In this document: piece after piece, positions 20,179-29,567 of the stretch | How the letters are laid out: each line of letters starts with the position of its first letter | Numbering within the stretch: the stretch's first letter is position 1 | DNA from: CAZBRS01 sp964494475 | GTDB lineage: Bacteria > Myxococcota_A > UBA9042 > CAZBRS01 | DNA length: 64,000 nt | Assembly (NCBI GenBank): GCA_964494475.1 | Contig: CAZBRS010000003.1 | Location: 1 to 64,000 of the forward strand | Direction: 5' to 3' | The notes under the pieces: generated by a model | The model's input: only the letters and a program-made list of their open reading frames with translations | The model's database searches: none | Told to the model about the DNA's origin: nothing | Position numbers and translations under genes: made by a program

Positions 20179-21480
20179 ATGCGCAAATTGGCTTGGGCAA
20201 TCGCCTACGCGGCCTACCTGCTGGTCACGACCGCCGGCCTGCTCGAGCTCGCGTGCCGCGCCCTCGACCTCGATGTCCGCCTGCTGCTGCCGACCCTGTA
20301 CTACGAGGTCTCCAACCCTCGCATCCAGCGCCTGTCCGACGACCCCGAGCTCGTCTTCGAGCTGGTGCCCGGCGAGGAGCTTCTGTTCCGCTCGGCCGAA
20401 AAGATCGACACGGTACGCGTCAACGCCTTCGGGCTGCGCGACTACAAGCAACGCACCCGCGAGAAGAACGGACGGTTCCGCATCGTGTGCCTGGGCGGCT
20501 CGAACACGTTCGGCGCCGCGGTGGGCGACGACCAGACGTGGCCAGCCCAACTCGAGAAGCGCCTCGAAGGGCTCGCACCAGGAAGGTTCGAAGTCTGGAA
20601 CGGCGGCAACCTGGCGTACGTCGACTCACAGAACGTGGCCCTGGCTCGGCGGCTGCTGGCCGGGTTCGAGCCCGACCTCTTCCTCTTCCAGCGCGGGAAC
20701 CGCGGTCGGCCGGCGTTCCCGGCCGGGCACGACCTCGTACCGGCGTTCCGCAGGTTTCCGCAGTACTTCTATCGCAACTACGTCTTCTACCCGTGCGAAC
20801 ACGACGCCTGCCGCCGGTTCGCCGACAGATCAGCGCTGGCGCGCACGCTCATCGCGGTGGCCAACCGACTGGCGGCAACGGCAAAGGGCGTGCGCGCCAA
20901 CCTCCCGGGCGATACGCGTGACCCCCATTGCTTCGAGCGCAACACCCAGGGCCTCGAGCGCTTCTTCCACGAAGTGCGGGGGCGCGTCCCCATGGCGCTG
21001 ATGCCACTGCCGACGGGCTGGCCCGATGACATCGCCTACCTGGAGAAGGCGGGTCTCCCCGTCCTGCACGGGCTGCACCCGTCGGCGGTGCCCGCGGGGT
21101 CAGGTCGCGAGTACTTCGACATGCACCCCCCGGCCCACGTGTACGCGTGGTACGTCGAGGCGCTGCTGCAGGATCTCACCGGAGCGGGGCTGTTGCCCCT
21201 GCCGCATGGAGGAAACACAGGAGACCCCGTGGGGCGCGAAGGGCCGAACTACGAGCGAGCGGTGGCCAGCCTGGGCGGCCAGCCCTCACCCCCCCGAAGC
21301 CCGGTCATCGCGAACGAGGTGGGTAGCCAGGGGAGCGCCTTCGCACCAACTCACGCGAAGGAGGGGTCTGCACCTCGGCACGGAACCTTCCTCTCCCATG
21401 CGGACGGAAACGTCGTCGCGTCCTGCGAACCAACGCACGGCAGCGCCTTGTTCGGAGAACACGTACAGCTTTCTGAGTAG
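20179..21480 (+). CDS. Membrane-anchored SGNH/GDSL-type hydrolase-like protein with a run-on tail
   Basis: A 433-residue protein with one N-terminal membrane segment (about residues 5-25) and an SGNH-like fold. Block I is CLGGSNTFG (about 110), block II resembles WNGGNLAYVDSQ, and the Asp-His pair is in DMHPPAHVYAW (about 315). The third block reads RGNRG rather than GxND, so activity is uncertain. Relatives act as extracytoplasmic esterases or acyltransferases on glycans. After about residue 345 the sequence loses domain character. Its last 65 codons lie antisense to the coding end of the convergent membrane gene, which suggests that the original stop was lost. No clear Shine-Dalgarno sequence precedes the ATG. 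Confidence 0.75.
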   Translation: MRKLAWAIAYAAYLLVTTAGLLELACRALDLDVRLLLPTLYYEVSNPRIQRLSDDPELVFELVPGEELLFRSAEKIDTVRVNAFGLRDYKQRTREKNGRFRIVCLGGSNTFGAAVGDDQTWPAQLEKRLEGLAPGRFEVWNGGNLAYVDSQNVALARRLLAGFEPDLFLFQRGNRGRPAFPAGHDLVPAFRRFPQYFYRNYVFYPCEHDACRRFADRSALARTLIAVANRLAATAKGVRANLPGDTRDPHCFERNTQGLERFFHEVRGRVPMALMPLPTGWPDDIAYLEKAGLPVLHGLHPSAVPAGSGREYFDMHPPAHVYAWYVEALLQDLTGAGLLPLPHGGNTGDPVGREGPNYERAVASLGGQPSPPRSPVIANEVGSQGSAFAPTHAKEGSAPRHGTFLSHADGNVVASCEPTHGSALFGEHVQLSE

Positions 21481-22905
21481 CTCGGCCGACCGGAGGGCGA
21501 CCTCGGGATCGGCGCACGCGACCGAGACGACAACGGCGCAGGGTGGCTCGGGACTGGCCTTGATGGCGTTCGCGACCTCGCGTGACCAGGCTTCGACCTG
21601 GTTGTAGGCCGCCGTGTCGACGGACGCGCCCGGCCCCTCGGCGTGGACGCGCTGAAGCCCCTGCACGGGCAGCAGCAGCCAGGCTGCGATCGCCGTGACC
21701 AGCACCCGGGAGCGGTGCGGCGGGGCGACGATGCACGACAACAGCGCGATCATCGTGGCCAACCACGGGAAGGACGTCGTCAGGTAGTAATCGTTGAACT
21801 CCCCCGTCTTGGCGAGCGCCGGCGCCGCGGCCACGCAGGCCAGCACCAGCGCCCCCACCAGCCGTCGGCGGACTCCGGGTCCGGTGGCGCGGCGCATCGT
21901 GGCGACCGCGACCTCGCGCGCTCCTTCCTGCAACGCCGCTCCTGCCGAGGGCTCGCGACCCCGGTCGTCGCGGTGGGCGCGGATCCGCGAGGAGGCGACC
22001 GACAACGCGTACGCCAACAGCAAGCCGAGGCACGCCATCATGGGCAGAAGCGCGCGCCACGCGACGACCAGCAGCCTCTCGATGTTGGCGCCCACCTGGA
22101 GCGGTCCCGATGCTTTCTCGAACTCCAACGCGGCGGCCAGGGGAGCCCGACACAACGCCACCTGGCTGGCCTGCGCCACGACGGCCAGCACCAGCCAGGC
22201 CCAAGGGCCTCGACCCCGCATGCCGAGCACGAACCGCGCCCACAGCCACCCGGATAGCGGCACCACGAACATGGGAGGCGCCTTGGTCCGTACCGCCAGC
22301 GCTGCCAATCCCACCGCCACCAGCAGCCATCCCCTGCTGGCACGCCGTTCGCCCGTCTCGTCGCACCTGTGGGCGAGCCCCAGCGCCCACAACGGTGCCA
22401 GCGACGCCGGAACGGCCGCCAGCCATTGAAAACCGACGCCCCAGCGCGCCAGCATCACGTAGCCGGGGTTCAGGAGTGACAGCCCCGCAGCCAGCGCGGC
22501 AACGCGGGCCCCGATGCCGGCGACGCGGAGCACCGCGAACAGCACGGCGACGCCCGATAGGATGGCGATGCCGTTCAAGCTTGCGAAGACCCAGGTCGCG
22601 CCGTCCGCGAGGCAACCCAGAGCGAAGGGAAGTTGAACCCCCAGCCAGCGCAGGTCGTCGACGGGACGCGCGTGCCAACAGGCACCCATCAGCGTGGGAT
22701 AGTCGTCGTGCACGAAGCGGAAGGCCGAGAGCAGCCCCGCCAGGAACACGCCCCCCGCAAGCCACGCCGCTGCAACCAACGACCAGGGCGCCCCCGGCGC
22801 CTCGAACCCTTGCGTGAAGACCGGGTGTGGCCCCGGACGGCGGCTCCGGATCGCCACGATCCCCGCGGCCACGATCCCCGCGGCCAGCGCCAAGCCCGCG
22901 TCCAT
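21286..22905 (-). CDS. Multi-pass membrane protein, GT-C glycosyltransferase-like
   Basis: A 539-residue protein from the ATG at 22905; a TTG at 22923 is an alternative start. It has about ten hydrophobic segments and a C-terminal soluble part (about residues 415-539). The first extracytoplasmic loop holds RFVHDDYPTLMG, recalling the Asp pair of GT-C transferases, so a lipid-linked sugar donor is possible but not shown. Its last 65 codons overlap the end of the convergent SGNH-type gene. Together with the genes at 18306 and 20179 it forms a small envelope or glycan-related group. I do not recognise a specific family. Confidence 0.68.
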   Translation of the reverse strand: MDAGLALAAGIVAAGIVAIRSRRPGPHPVFTQGFEAPGAPWSLVAAAWLAGGVFLAGLLSAFRFVHDDYPTLMGACWHARPVDDLRWLGVQLPFALGCLADGATWVFASLNGIAILSGVAVLFAVLRVAGIGARVAALAAGLSLLNPGYVMLARWGVGFQWLAAVPASLAPLWALGLAHRCDETGERRASRGWLLVAVGLAALAVRTKAPPMFVVPLSGWLWARFVLGMRGRGPWAWLVLAVVAQASQVALCRAPLAAALEFEKASGPLQVGANIERLLVVAWRALLPMMACLGLLLAYALSVASSRIRAHRDDRGREPSAGAALQEGAREVAVATMRRATGPGVRRRLVGALVLACVAAAPALAKTGEFNDYYLTTSFPWLATMIALLSCIVAPPHRSRVLVTAIAAWLLLPVQGLQRVHAEGPGASVDTAAYNQVEAWSREVANAIKASPEPPCAVVVSVACADPEVALRSAELLRKLYVFSEQGAAVRWFAGRDDVSVRMGEEGSVPRCRPLLRVSWCEGAPLATHLVRDDRASGG

Positions 22906-22946
22906 GCGTAGAAGAGCTTTCAACGGGGTTTCGTGCCGTGCGCGCG

Positions 22947-22975
22947 AGTATGGCCGACCGTACCGACCCGGTCAA
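22947..22975 (-). promoter_or_regulatory. Predicted promoter of the 22905 membrane gene
   Basis: Minus strand: TTGACC, 17-base spacer, CATACT, 41 bases before the ATG. Confidence 0.5.
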
Positions 22976-23054
22976 GGTCGGCCTCGGCTGCAGGAGCGGG
23001 ACCGAAGACAGGTCGGGCCCTGGGACCAACCCTGCCCGGCGTCGGGCGCGGGAG

Positions 23055-24209
23055 CTACAGCTCGGCCGGCTCGGCCTTGCCGTCGGGGTCGGCCTTCGTG
23101 CCCCTGGGGATGCCCGCCAGCATGTTGCCCACGTCGAAGCGGATGATCAGCACCGACAGCACGACCAGCAACCCAAGCAGGATCGAGACCAGCACCAGGT
23201 TGTACTCGAGGTTGAAGAACAGCGGGCCCTCGGCCAGGCGCGGCATCTTCTGCGGCGCCGTGGGCAGGTCGTAGTACTCGGCGATGCGGCTCACGCTCGA
23301 CAGGTGCAGCGCGGGGATCTCGTACTCGCGCATCAGGAGGGTCATGGCGCCCTCGTCGCGGATCTTCTTGCGCGGAAGCTCGCGGTTGATGCCCGGCTTG
23401 AACAGCACCTTCGTGAAGTGCGAGCCCACGCTGGCCTCGTTGCCGCCCACGTTCACGTAGGCCTTGAACGGCTTGTCGCCCACCGCCTGCTTGTAGACCA
23501 CCAGGCGCTGCTGGATGTTGGCCTCGAGCGTGGAGTTCCGGATGAGCGGCACCTGGTTCTTCTCGATGTTCTTCAGGATCAGGTCGACGCCCCGGTCCGA
23601 GAGCTGCCCGCCGTTGTCGTCCATGCCGCCGATCGAGGCCGCCACCGAGCGCACGTCGGTGAAGCCGCCCACGTAGGCGATCTTCTCCATGTCGAGCCAC
23701 GTCATCTTGGGGTCGTTGGCGCCGTACATCGAGGCCGCCACCGAGCTGATCATGACGCACTTCAGCTCGAGGGCCTTGCACGCCGCCAGGGTGGCCAGGT
23801 TCAGCCCCGGGAAGCTGCCCGAGGCGCCGATGGCCACCGCGTCGCCCTCCTCCAGGTGCAGGCGCTTCAGCATGTGCACGATGGCCGCCGCGAAGTTGGG
23901 GTTCACCGAGGTCTGCTTGGCCGCGATGTACCCGACCACCGACGTGATGGGCGACAGGGGCAGGCCCACCATGCCCGACTGGACCGGGTCGGCGACCTTG
24001 TCCAGGGCCTTGCGGTGCTTCAGCGTCTCGGCCTTGATGGCCTCGAAGGCGCCCGCCGTCAGGCGGACGGCGTCGGCCTTTTCGTCGTACCACTTCTGCT
24101 GGCGCACCACCTTGTTGGTCTCGATCACCACCATGAACACGACCGCCAGGGCCGCCAGCACGCCCAGCGAGGCGTTCGAGATGCGCCCGGGGCGCCAGTA
24201 GAGCTTCAT
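23055..24209 (-). CDS. pgsW: Poly-gamma-glutamate system protein PgsW
   Basis: A 384-residue protein with an N-terminal membrane segment (about residues 10-30), a large extracytoplasmic domain and a second membrane segment near residues 335-358. The domain contains GASGSFPGLNL, SSVAASMYGAN and VNVGGNEASVG, typical of the PgsW family that accompanies PgsB and PgsC. Its ATG overlaps the pgsC stop (TGATG), so translation is coupled. PgsW is a poorly understood component of poly-gamma-glutamate or related polymer systems. No pgsA (capA) gene is in this window, and PgsW may substitute for part of its role. Confidence 0.85.
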   Translation of the reverse strand: MKLYWRPGRISNASLGVLAALAVVFMVVIETNKVVRQQKWYDEKADAVRLTAGAFEAIKAETLKHRKALDKVADPVQSGMVGLPLSPITSVVGYIAAKQTSVNPNFAAAIVHMLKRLHLEEGDAVAIGASGSFPGLNLATLAACKALELKCVMISSVAASMYGANDPKMTWLDMEKIAYVGGFTDVRSVAASIGGMDDNGGQLSDRGVDLILKNIEKNQVPLIRNSTLEANIQQRLVVYKQAVGDKPFKAYVNVGGNEASVGSHFTKVLFKPGINRELPRKKIRDEGAMTLLMREYEIPALHLSSVSRIAEYYDLPTAPQKMPRLAEGPLFFNLEYNLVLVSILLGLLVVLSVLIIRFDVGNMLAGIPRGTKADPDGKAEPAEL

Positions 24210-24667
24210 CAGAACACCTCCCCGCCCCGGATGAGGATCAGGCACATGCGCACCACCGCCGACGAGACCAGCAGCGTCGAGAGGGTCTCGACCACGCCCT
24301 GCCGGTCGAGCCAGATGGCGATGAGGCCGGGGATGATGAACCCGATGACCTCGAGGTGGATCTCGAGGCGGCTCACCTCGAACGTGACGAAGTTGCGCAC
24401 CACCGCGCCCACCAGGAAGCCCACCAGGATCATGAGCACCGTGCGCCGCCGGCCGTAGATGATCATGAAGAAGTTCATGAAGCGCACGATGCCGAACGTG
24501 GCGAGCCCCACCAGGATGGTCATGACCACCTTCATGGGGTCGGTGAGGCTGAGCGCGAAGTAGCCGGGCACGACCATGCCGCCGGCGGCGAGCCCCAGGA
24601 ACTCGCTGAACAGCAGGCTGATCACGAGCCCCAGCCCGATCGAGATCTGGATCAACAGCTCTTCCAT
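24209..24667 (-). CDS. pgsC: Poly-gamma-glutamate synthesis membrane protein PgsC/CapC
   Basis: A 152-residue, almost wholly hydrophobic protein with four or five membrane segments, the usual size for PgsC/CapC. The GGMVVPGYFAL segment near residue 30 and FIIPGLIAIW near residue 110 are typical. It forms the membrane part of the PgsB-PgsC synthase. It starts four bases after the pgsB stop and overlaps pgsW by one base. Confidence 0.9.
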   Translation of the reverse strand: MEELLIQISIGLGLVISLLFSEFLGLAAGGMVVPGYFALSLTDPMKVVMTILVGLATFGIVRFMNFFMIIYGRRRTVLMILVGFLVGAVVRNFVTFEVSRLEIHLEVIGFIIPGLIAIWLDRQGVVETLSTLLVSSAVVRMCLILIRGGEVF

Positions 24668-24671
24668 GGCC

Positions 24672-25868
24672 TCACCTGCCCTGCCCCGAGCGCGGCAACC
24701 GCGCCCGGTTCGTGAAGTACTCGTCGAGCGCCTTGCCGTCGCCCTTGATGTTGCCGATGCCGAAGACCAGCGACGCCGCGCCCGACTGCGCCACGATGCG
24801 CTCGAAGATCTTGGGGATGGCCTCGCCCACCAGCGTGTAGAGCTTGCCCGCGTCGACCCCGGCCTGCAGGGCGGCGCGCGCGAAGACCTCGGTGCCCGAG
24901 CCCACCAGCAGCCAGTGATCGACGTTCGTGAGCTCGGCGGCCAGCTCGCCCAGCTGGCGCGAGCGATCGGGGCGATCGTCGCGGCAGTTGGCCACGACGA
25001 TGCGCTTCTCGACGTCGGTCTCGCTCTGATCGAGGCGCCTCCACAAGATGCGGTACGAGTCGGGGTCGTTGGCCGCGAAGCCGTTGACCCACACGATCCG
25101 GCGCCCGTAGAAGTCGAGCTGGCAGCGCGTGAGCGCGCCGATGTCGGGGGTGGCCTTTTGCATGCCCCGCAAGGCCACGTCGCGGGGCACGCCCAAGAGC
25201 GCCGCGACGCGCACCGAAAGCGCGATGTTCTCGGCGTGCTCGATGTACGAGAAGCCCTGCAGCTCCTTGCTCGTGACGGCGGTCACGTCGTCCTCGGTGA
25301 CCTGCACGTACTCGGTGCCGAGATCGCGGCAGGCCTGCTTGAAGACCTCGTTCTGCTGGCGCTCGGCGGTCACGAACACGCCGCCCTTCGGCACCGTGCC
25401 GGCCAGCGCCTTCTCGACGTCGTCGACCGTGGGGCCCATCACGTCGAGGTGGTCGGCGCGCGCGTTGGTCATGACGCCAAGGGTGCCCTGCACCATCTTG
25501 TGCTGGCTGATCCACTGGGTGTAGGGCTGCAGCGCCATGCACTCGACCACCACGGCGTCGAGCGGGTAGCGGCTGCTCCAGCGCATGACCTTGAGCTGCT
25601 CCTTGATGTTGGTCTGCCCCAGGCGGCGGATGAGCACCTCGGAGCCGTCGGGAAAGATGAAGCGCGGGCTCGAGCCCGTGGTCTTCGCGATGGTGCGCAC
25701 CCCGCCCTCGCGGAGCGCGGCCGCGATCAGCCGCGTGACCGACGACTTGCCGCGCGTGCCGTTCACGTAGATGCGGTGCCGGATGCGCTTCAGGCGCCGC
25801 TGGTTGAGGGCGCTCTCGACCAGCAGATAGCCGACCACGAAGACGGTGAGGACGACCAGGACCCACAT
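24672..25868 (-). CDS. pgsB: Poly-gamma-glutamate synthase PgsB/CapB (Mur-ligase-like)
   Basis: A 398-residue ATP-dependent amide ligase. A short N-terminal membrane anchor (residues 3-18) precedes the ATP-binding loop VNGTRGKSSVTR (about 35-46) of the Mur ligase superfamily. Further motifs are VVECMALQP, TNARADHLDVMGPT and NCRDDRPDR, all typical of CapB/PgsB. It makes gamma-linked poly-glutamate at the inner membrane face with PgsC. The gene lies six bases after an SDR gene and four bases before pgsC, so it belongs to one operon. Whether the product is poly-glutamate or a related polymer cannot be told from sequence. Confidence 0.92.
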   Translation of the reverse strand: MWVLVVLTVFVVGYLLVESALNQRRLKRIRHRIYVNGTRGKSSVTRLIAAALREGGVRTIAKTTGSSPRFIFPDGSEVLIRRLGQTNIKEQLKVMRWSSRYPLDAVVVECMALQPYTQWISQHKMVQGTLGVMTNARADHLDVMGPTVDDVEKALAGTVPKGGVFVTAERQQNEVFKQACRDLGTEYVQVTEDDVTAVTSKELQGFSYIEHAENIALSVRVAALLGVPRDVALRGMQKATPDIGALTRCQLDFYGRRIVWVNGFAANDPDSYRILWRRLDQSETDVEKRIVVANCRDDRPDRSRQLGELAAELTNVDHWLLVGSGTEVFARAALQAGVDAGKLYTLVGEAIPKIFERIVAQSGAASLVFGIGNIKGDGKALDEYFTNRARLPRSGQGR

Positions 25869-25874
25869 GCGCGC

Positions 25875-26690
25875 CTACTCCCAGTCCTTCTTCATCCCGA
25901 GCCCCAGCACGAAGTTCAGGAGCCGTTGGCCGAGCCGCTCCGGGAGCACCGCCAGCAGACACCGCACGAAGCGGTTGCTCACGCCCGGCACGACCACGTG
26001 CCGGCGCTTGAACATGGCGCGGAGGCCGACCTCGGCCACCGTGGAGGCCGGCATCATGCCGAGCTCGGTGAGGGCCGTCGCCTGGTTGCCCGCGACGGCC
26101 AGGAATTCGGTGTCGGTGCCCCCGGGGCACAGGCAGGTGAGCGACACGTTGGTGCCCTTCAGCTCGAAGTTCAAGGCCTCGTTCAGGTAGCGCAGGTAGC
26201 CCTTGGTGCCCGAGTACACGGCGTAGTTGGGCACGGGCACGAAGCTGGCCATGGAGGCCACGTTCAACACGTAGGCGCGCCCCTCCTGCCCCAGCACCTG
26301 GTCGAGGAAGAGCCGGGTGAGCAGCGTGGCGGCCTTGATGTTCACGTCGATGACCTGGAGCTGCTTCTCGATGGGCACGCGCGTGAAGGGGCGCCACTCG
26401 CCGGACCCCGCGTTGTTGGCCAGGACCGCGAGCTTCCAGCCGTTGGCGCGGGCCAGGTCGACGGCCTCGTCGAAGGCGCGGCGGCCGTCGTCGATGCGGG
26501 AGAGGTCGACGGCGACGGCGTGGCAGCGCACGGGGAAGCGGGCCTCGATCTCCCGGGCGAGCTCGGCGAGGCGCTCGGCCCGGCGGGCCATCACGACCGT
26601 GTGGTAGCCGCGCGCGGCCAGGTTCAGGGCCAGCTCGCGCCCGATGCCGCTGGAGGCGCCCGTCACGATGGCCAGTGCGTCAGCGCTCAT
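25875..26690 (-). CDS. Short-chain dehydrogenase/reductase
   Basis: A 271-residue classical SDR. The cofactor loop is TGASSGIG (residues 10-17), followed by NNAG near residue 93, the catalytic Ser in VASMAS and Tyr-Lys in YSGTKGY (about 157-161). The basic residue after the second strand (ARRAERL) suggests NADP(H). GGAGG lies seven bases before the ATG at 26690. The gene sits between the MopE/TSP3 lipoprotein and pgsB on the same strand with gaps of 27 and 6 bases. It may therefore be co-transcribed with the polymer genes, although a link in function is not shown. Confidence 0.9.
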   Translation of the reverse strand: MSADALAIVTGASSGIGRELALNLAARGYHTVVMARRAERLAELAREIEARFPVRCHAVAVDLSRIDDGRRAFDEAVDLARANGWKLAVLANNAGSGEWRPFTRVPIEKQLQVIDVNIKAATLLTRLFLDQVLGQEGRAYVLNVASMASFVPVPNYAVYSGTKGYLRYLNEALNFELKGTNVSLTCLCPGGTDTEFLAVAGNQATALTELGMMPASTVAEVGLRAMFKRRHVVVPGVSNRFVRCLLAVLPERLGQRLLNFVLGLGMKKDWE

Positions 26691-26717
26691 GGGAACCTCC
26701 GGGATACGGGTGGGGAG

Positions 26718-29504
26718 CTACTGGATGGGATAGGTGAAGGGCTGCCAGTGCCCGGCCTTGTCTTGGATGCCGCTGGTGTACAGGTGCTCGTAGCCCACGC
26801 CGCCGGTGACGTCGAAGGGCCGCCACTCGACCACGAGCGACCCACCGGGCGTGACGAACTCCGCAGGGACGGTGAACTTGTATTCCTTGTTGTTCCCGAG
26901 GTCGACGTTGTAGCCGGCCACGGCGTCCTGCCACGCCGGGTCGCCGTCCTTCTTGTACCGGATTCGCACGTCGATGTCGGGCGCGGGCTTGTTGGGATAG
27001 GGCGCAGGAGAACCGGCGGTGCCGTTCGTGGAGCCCGGCTTGAACACCTGCACGTACATGACGAAGGTGTTGTTGGCCGTGGCCTTGTCGCCGCCGTTGG
27101 GCCACGCCTGGCCCACCCAGTCCAGCTCGCACTTGTCGGGGATCTTGTCGCCATCGGTGTCGATCTTGTCGTCGACGAAGGGGCAGGTGTCGGCCGCGTT
27201 GGCCACGCCGTCGCCGTCGAGGTCGGGATCGCAGGCGTCGCCCTTGCTGTCGGCGTCGAAGTCTTCCTGCCCCGGGTTCGCGACCAGGGGGCAGTTGTCG
27301 GCGCCGTCGAGGCGCGTGTCGCCGTCGTCGTCGGGGTCACAGGCGTCGCCCTGACCGTCCTCGTCGGTGTCGGTGACATCGGCCGTGGCCAGCAGCGGGC
27401 AGTTGTCCTGCCCGTCGGGCACGCCGTCGCCGTCGTCGTCGGGGTCACAGGCATCGCCCTGGCCATCACCGTCGAGGTTCTGCTGATCGAAGTTGGGCGC
27501 CAGCGGACAGTTGTCGAAGGCGTCGAGGATGCCGTCACCGTCGTCGTCGACGTCGAGGCAGTCGGGCTGCCCGTCGTCGTCGGTGTCGACGAAGCCCTCG
27601 TCGGCCCCGCCCGTGCAGTTGTCGTCGACGCCGTTGCAGAGCTCGGGCTTGCCCGGCGCCACGGTGGCGTCGAAGGGCTCGCAGTCGGCGCCGTCGAGCG
27701 CGCCGTCGCCGTCGTCGTCGGGGTCGACGCAGTCGGCCTGGCCGTCGGCGTCGAAGTCGGCGAAGCCCTCGTCGACCGACGCGTTGCAGTTGTCGTCGGC
27801 GCCGTTGCAGGCCTCGTTCTGGCCATGGAAGACCTTGTCGTCCAGGGGCGCGCAGTCGAACTGATCGGGGTCGCCGTCGCCGTCGAGGTCGTTCTCGACG
27901 CAGTCCTTGGTGCCGTCGGCGTCGGTGTCGGGGAAGCCCTCGTCGGTCTGCCCGTCGCAGTCGTCGTCGCGGCCGTTGCACGCCTCGGTCTTCAGGGGGG
28001 ATACGGAGGGGTCCAGGGGCTTGCAGTCGAGGGTGTCGGGCGAGCCGTCGCCGTCGTCGTCGGGGTCGCGGCAATCGGGCGCGCCGTCGTCGTCGAGATC
28101 GCCGTAGCCCTCGTCGGTTTCGCCGTCGCAGTCGTCGTCGACGCCGTTGCAGAGCCCCAGGCCGAAGGCCTCGCCCTCGCTCTGGCCCGCGTTGATCTTC
28201 GCGTCGAGGTCGTCGCAGTCGGTGCCGCCGAGCGCGGCGTCGGCCGCCCCGTCGCCGTCCTTGTCGGGGTCGCAGGCGTCGCCCTTGCCGTCGGCGTCGA
28301 GGTCGGTCTGGGTCGCGTTCTTCTCGAGCGGGCAGTTGTCGTCGCACGTGTCGACCTGGCCGCCGGTGCAGGGCTTGTCATTGGGGTTGCCGCTGCCGTT
28401 GCCGTCGTCGGGCACGCCGTCGCTGTCGTCGTCGGCGTCGGCGCAGTCGGCCTTGCCGTCGGCGTCGGTGTCGGTGAAGCCCTCGTCGGTCTGGCCGTCG
28501 CAGTCGTCGTCGCCGCCGTTGCAGACCTCGGGCTGCGCGCCCTGCAGCGGGTCGCAGGTGTTGGCCTGCCCGTCGACGCACGCGGGCACGCTGTGGGCGC
28601 ACGGTCCCTGGCCGCACGTGAGCGAGCCCAGTCCCTCGTCGATGCTGCCGTCGCAGTTGTTGTCGACGGTGTCGCAGGCCTCGAAGTCGGGGGTGGCGGC
28701 GCTGCACTCGGAGAGCCCGTCGGCGCTGCACGTGCGCTGCCCGGTGCAGATGCCCATCTCGCCGGTGCGCGAGCACCCGGTCGAGAGCCCGGCCTGGCGG
28801 GCCCACGCCGAGCAGGAGCACTCACCGCTCGCGGCCCGGCACTGTCCCACGCCGCCCGCCTCGTCGCACGTGTACCCGGCGGGGCAATCGCCGTACGCCA
28901 CGCCGCACGGTCCGCCGCAGAAGCGGCCCACGGCGAGGCCATAGTCGAGGCACTTCAGGAGGCCGGCCTCGAAGCCCGCCGAGGCGCAGTCGACGTCGGC
29001 GAAGCAGGGCAGGCAGAGCGTGGGCTGCAGGGGCACGCACATGTACATGGCGTCGCCCGACGACACGTTGAGGCACGTCCAGCCCGTGGGGCAGACCTCG
29101 CTGCACGCCTCGGCGCACACGCTCCCCTCGGGGGTGAACACGCAGTAGCCCGTCACGCAGTCGCCGTCGAACGAGCAGGGGCAGTAGGGGTAACCCGGGT
29201 TCTCGGCGCACCCCGGAGGAAGCTCGGGCTCGCTGTCGTGGGTGTCGACCGCGTCGGCGGGCACGTCGTCGAGGACGTCGGGGCCGGAATCGCCGCCCTG
29301 GTCGTGGCCGCCGAGGTCGATCAGCCCGTCGGGCAGGTCGAGGGGAGCGACGTCGGGCACGTCGGCGGGCAGGAGGTCGGCGGGCACGTCGACGGGCGCG
29401 TCGGAGTCGCCCGCATCGCGGTCGCCGGTCCTTTGGCCGCTCTCACCGCAACCGACGAGCGCCACGACGAGCGTCAACACGACGACCGGGCGGAAGACCA
29501 GCAT
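26718..29504 (-). CDS. Lipoprotein with MopE-type and thrombospondin-3 calcium-binding repeats
   Basis: A 928-residue protein. The ATG at 29504 gives a lipoprotein signal ending at ALVGC. An Asp/Pro-rich linker and a Cys-rich EGF-like region (to about residue 290) follow. Next come six MopE-like motifs of the type CNGxDDDCDGxTDEGF, interleaved with Asp-rich DxDGDGxxD thrombospondin type 3 repeats up to about residue 785. The last 140 residues form a globular domain (YKKDGDPAWQDAV, VEWRPFDVTGG). The repeats should bind many calcium ions and form a rigid stalk. Exact function is unknown. The gene precedes the SDR and pgs genes and may start their transcript. Confidence 0.85.
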   Translation of the reverse strand: MLVFRPVVVLTLVVALVGCGESGQRTGDRDAGDSDAPVDVPADLLPADVPDVAPLDLPDGLIDLGGHDQGGDSGPDVLDDVPADAVDTHDSEPELPPGCAENPGYPYCPCSFDGDCVTGYCVFTPEGSVCAEACSEVCPTGWTCLNVSSGDAMYMCVPLQPTLCLPCFADVDCASAGFEAGLLKCLDYGLAVGRFCGGPCGVAYGDCPAGYTCDEAGGVGQCRAASGECSCSAWARQAGLSTGCSRTGEMGICTGQRTCSADGLSECSAATPDFEACDTVDNNCDGSIDEGLGSLTCGQGPCAHSVPACVDGQANTCDPLQGAQPEVCNGGDDDCDGQTDEGFTDTDADGKADCADADDDSDGVPDDGNGSGNPNDKPCTGGQVDTCDDNCPLEKNATQTDLDADGKGDACDPDKDGDGAADAALGGTDCDDLDAKINAGQSEGEAFGLGLCNGVDDDCDGETDEGYGDLDDDGAPDCRDPDDDGDGSPDTLDCKPLDPSVSPLKTEACNGRDDDCDGQTDEGFPDTDADGTKDCVENDLDGDGDPDQFDCAPLDDKVFHGQNEACNGADDNCNASVDEGFADFDADGQADCVDPDDDGDGALDGADCEPFDATVAPGKPELCNGVDDNCTGGADEGFVDTDDDGQPDCLDVDDDGDGILDAFDNCPLAPNFDQQNLDGDGQGDACDPDDDGDGVPDGQDNCPLLATADVTDTDEDGQGDACDPDDDGDTRLDGADNCPLVANPGQEDFDADSKGDACDPDLDGDGVANAADTCPFVDDKIDTDGDKIPDKCELDWVGQAWPNGGDKATANNTFVMYVQVFKPGSTNGTAGSPAPYPNKPAPDIDVRIRYKKDGDPAWQDAVAGYNVDLGNNKEYKFTVPAEFVTPGGSLVVEWRPFDVTGGVGYEHLYTSGIQDKAGHWQPFTYPIQ

Positions 29505-29538
29505 GGTGGGACCTCGAAGAATCAGTACGCAGGACGAG

Positions 29539-29567
29539 AGAGTAGCCGCTTCGCGGGAGGGCGGCAA
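29539..29567 (-). promoter_or_regulatory. Predicted promoter of the MopE/TSP3 lipoprotein operon
   Basis: Minus strand: TTGCCG, 17-base spacer, TACTCT. It occupies the 63-base gap after grpE and ends 34 bases before the lipoprotein start. Confidence 0.5.
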
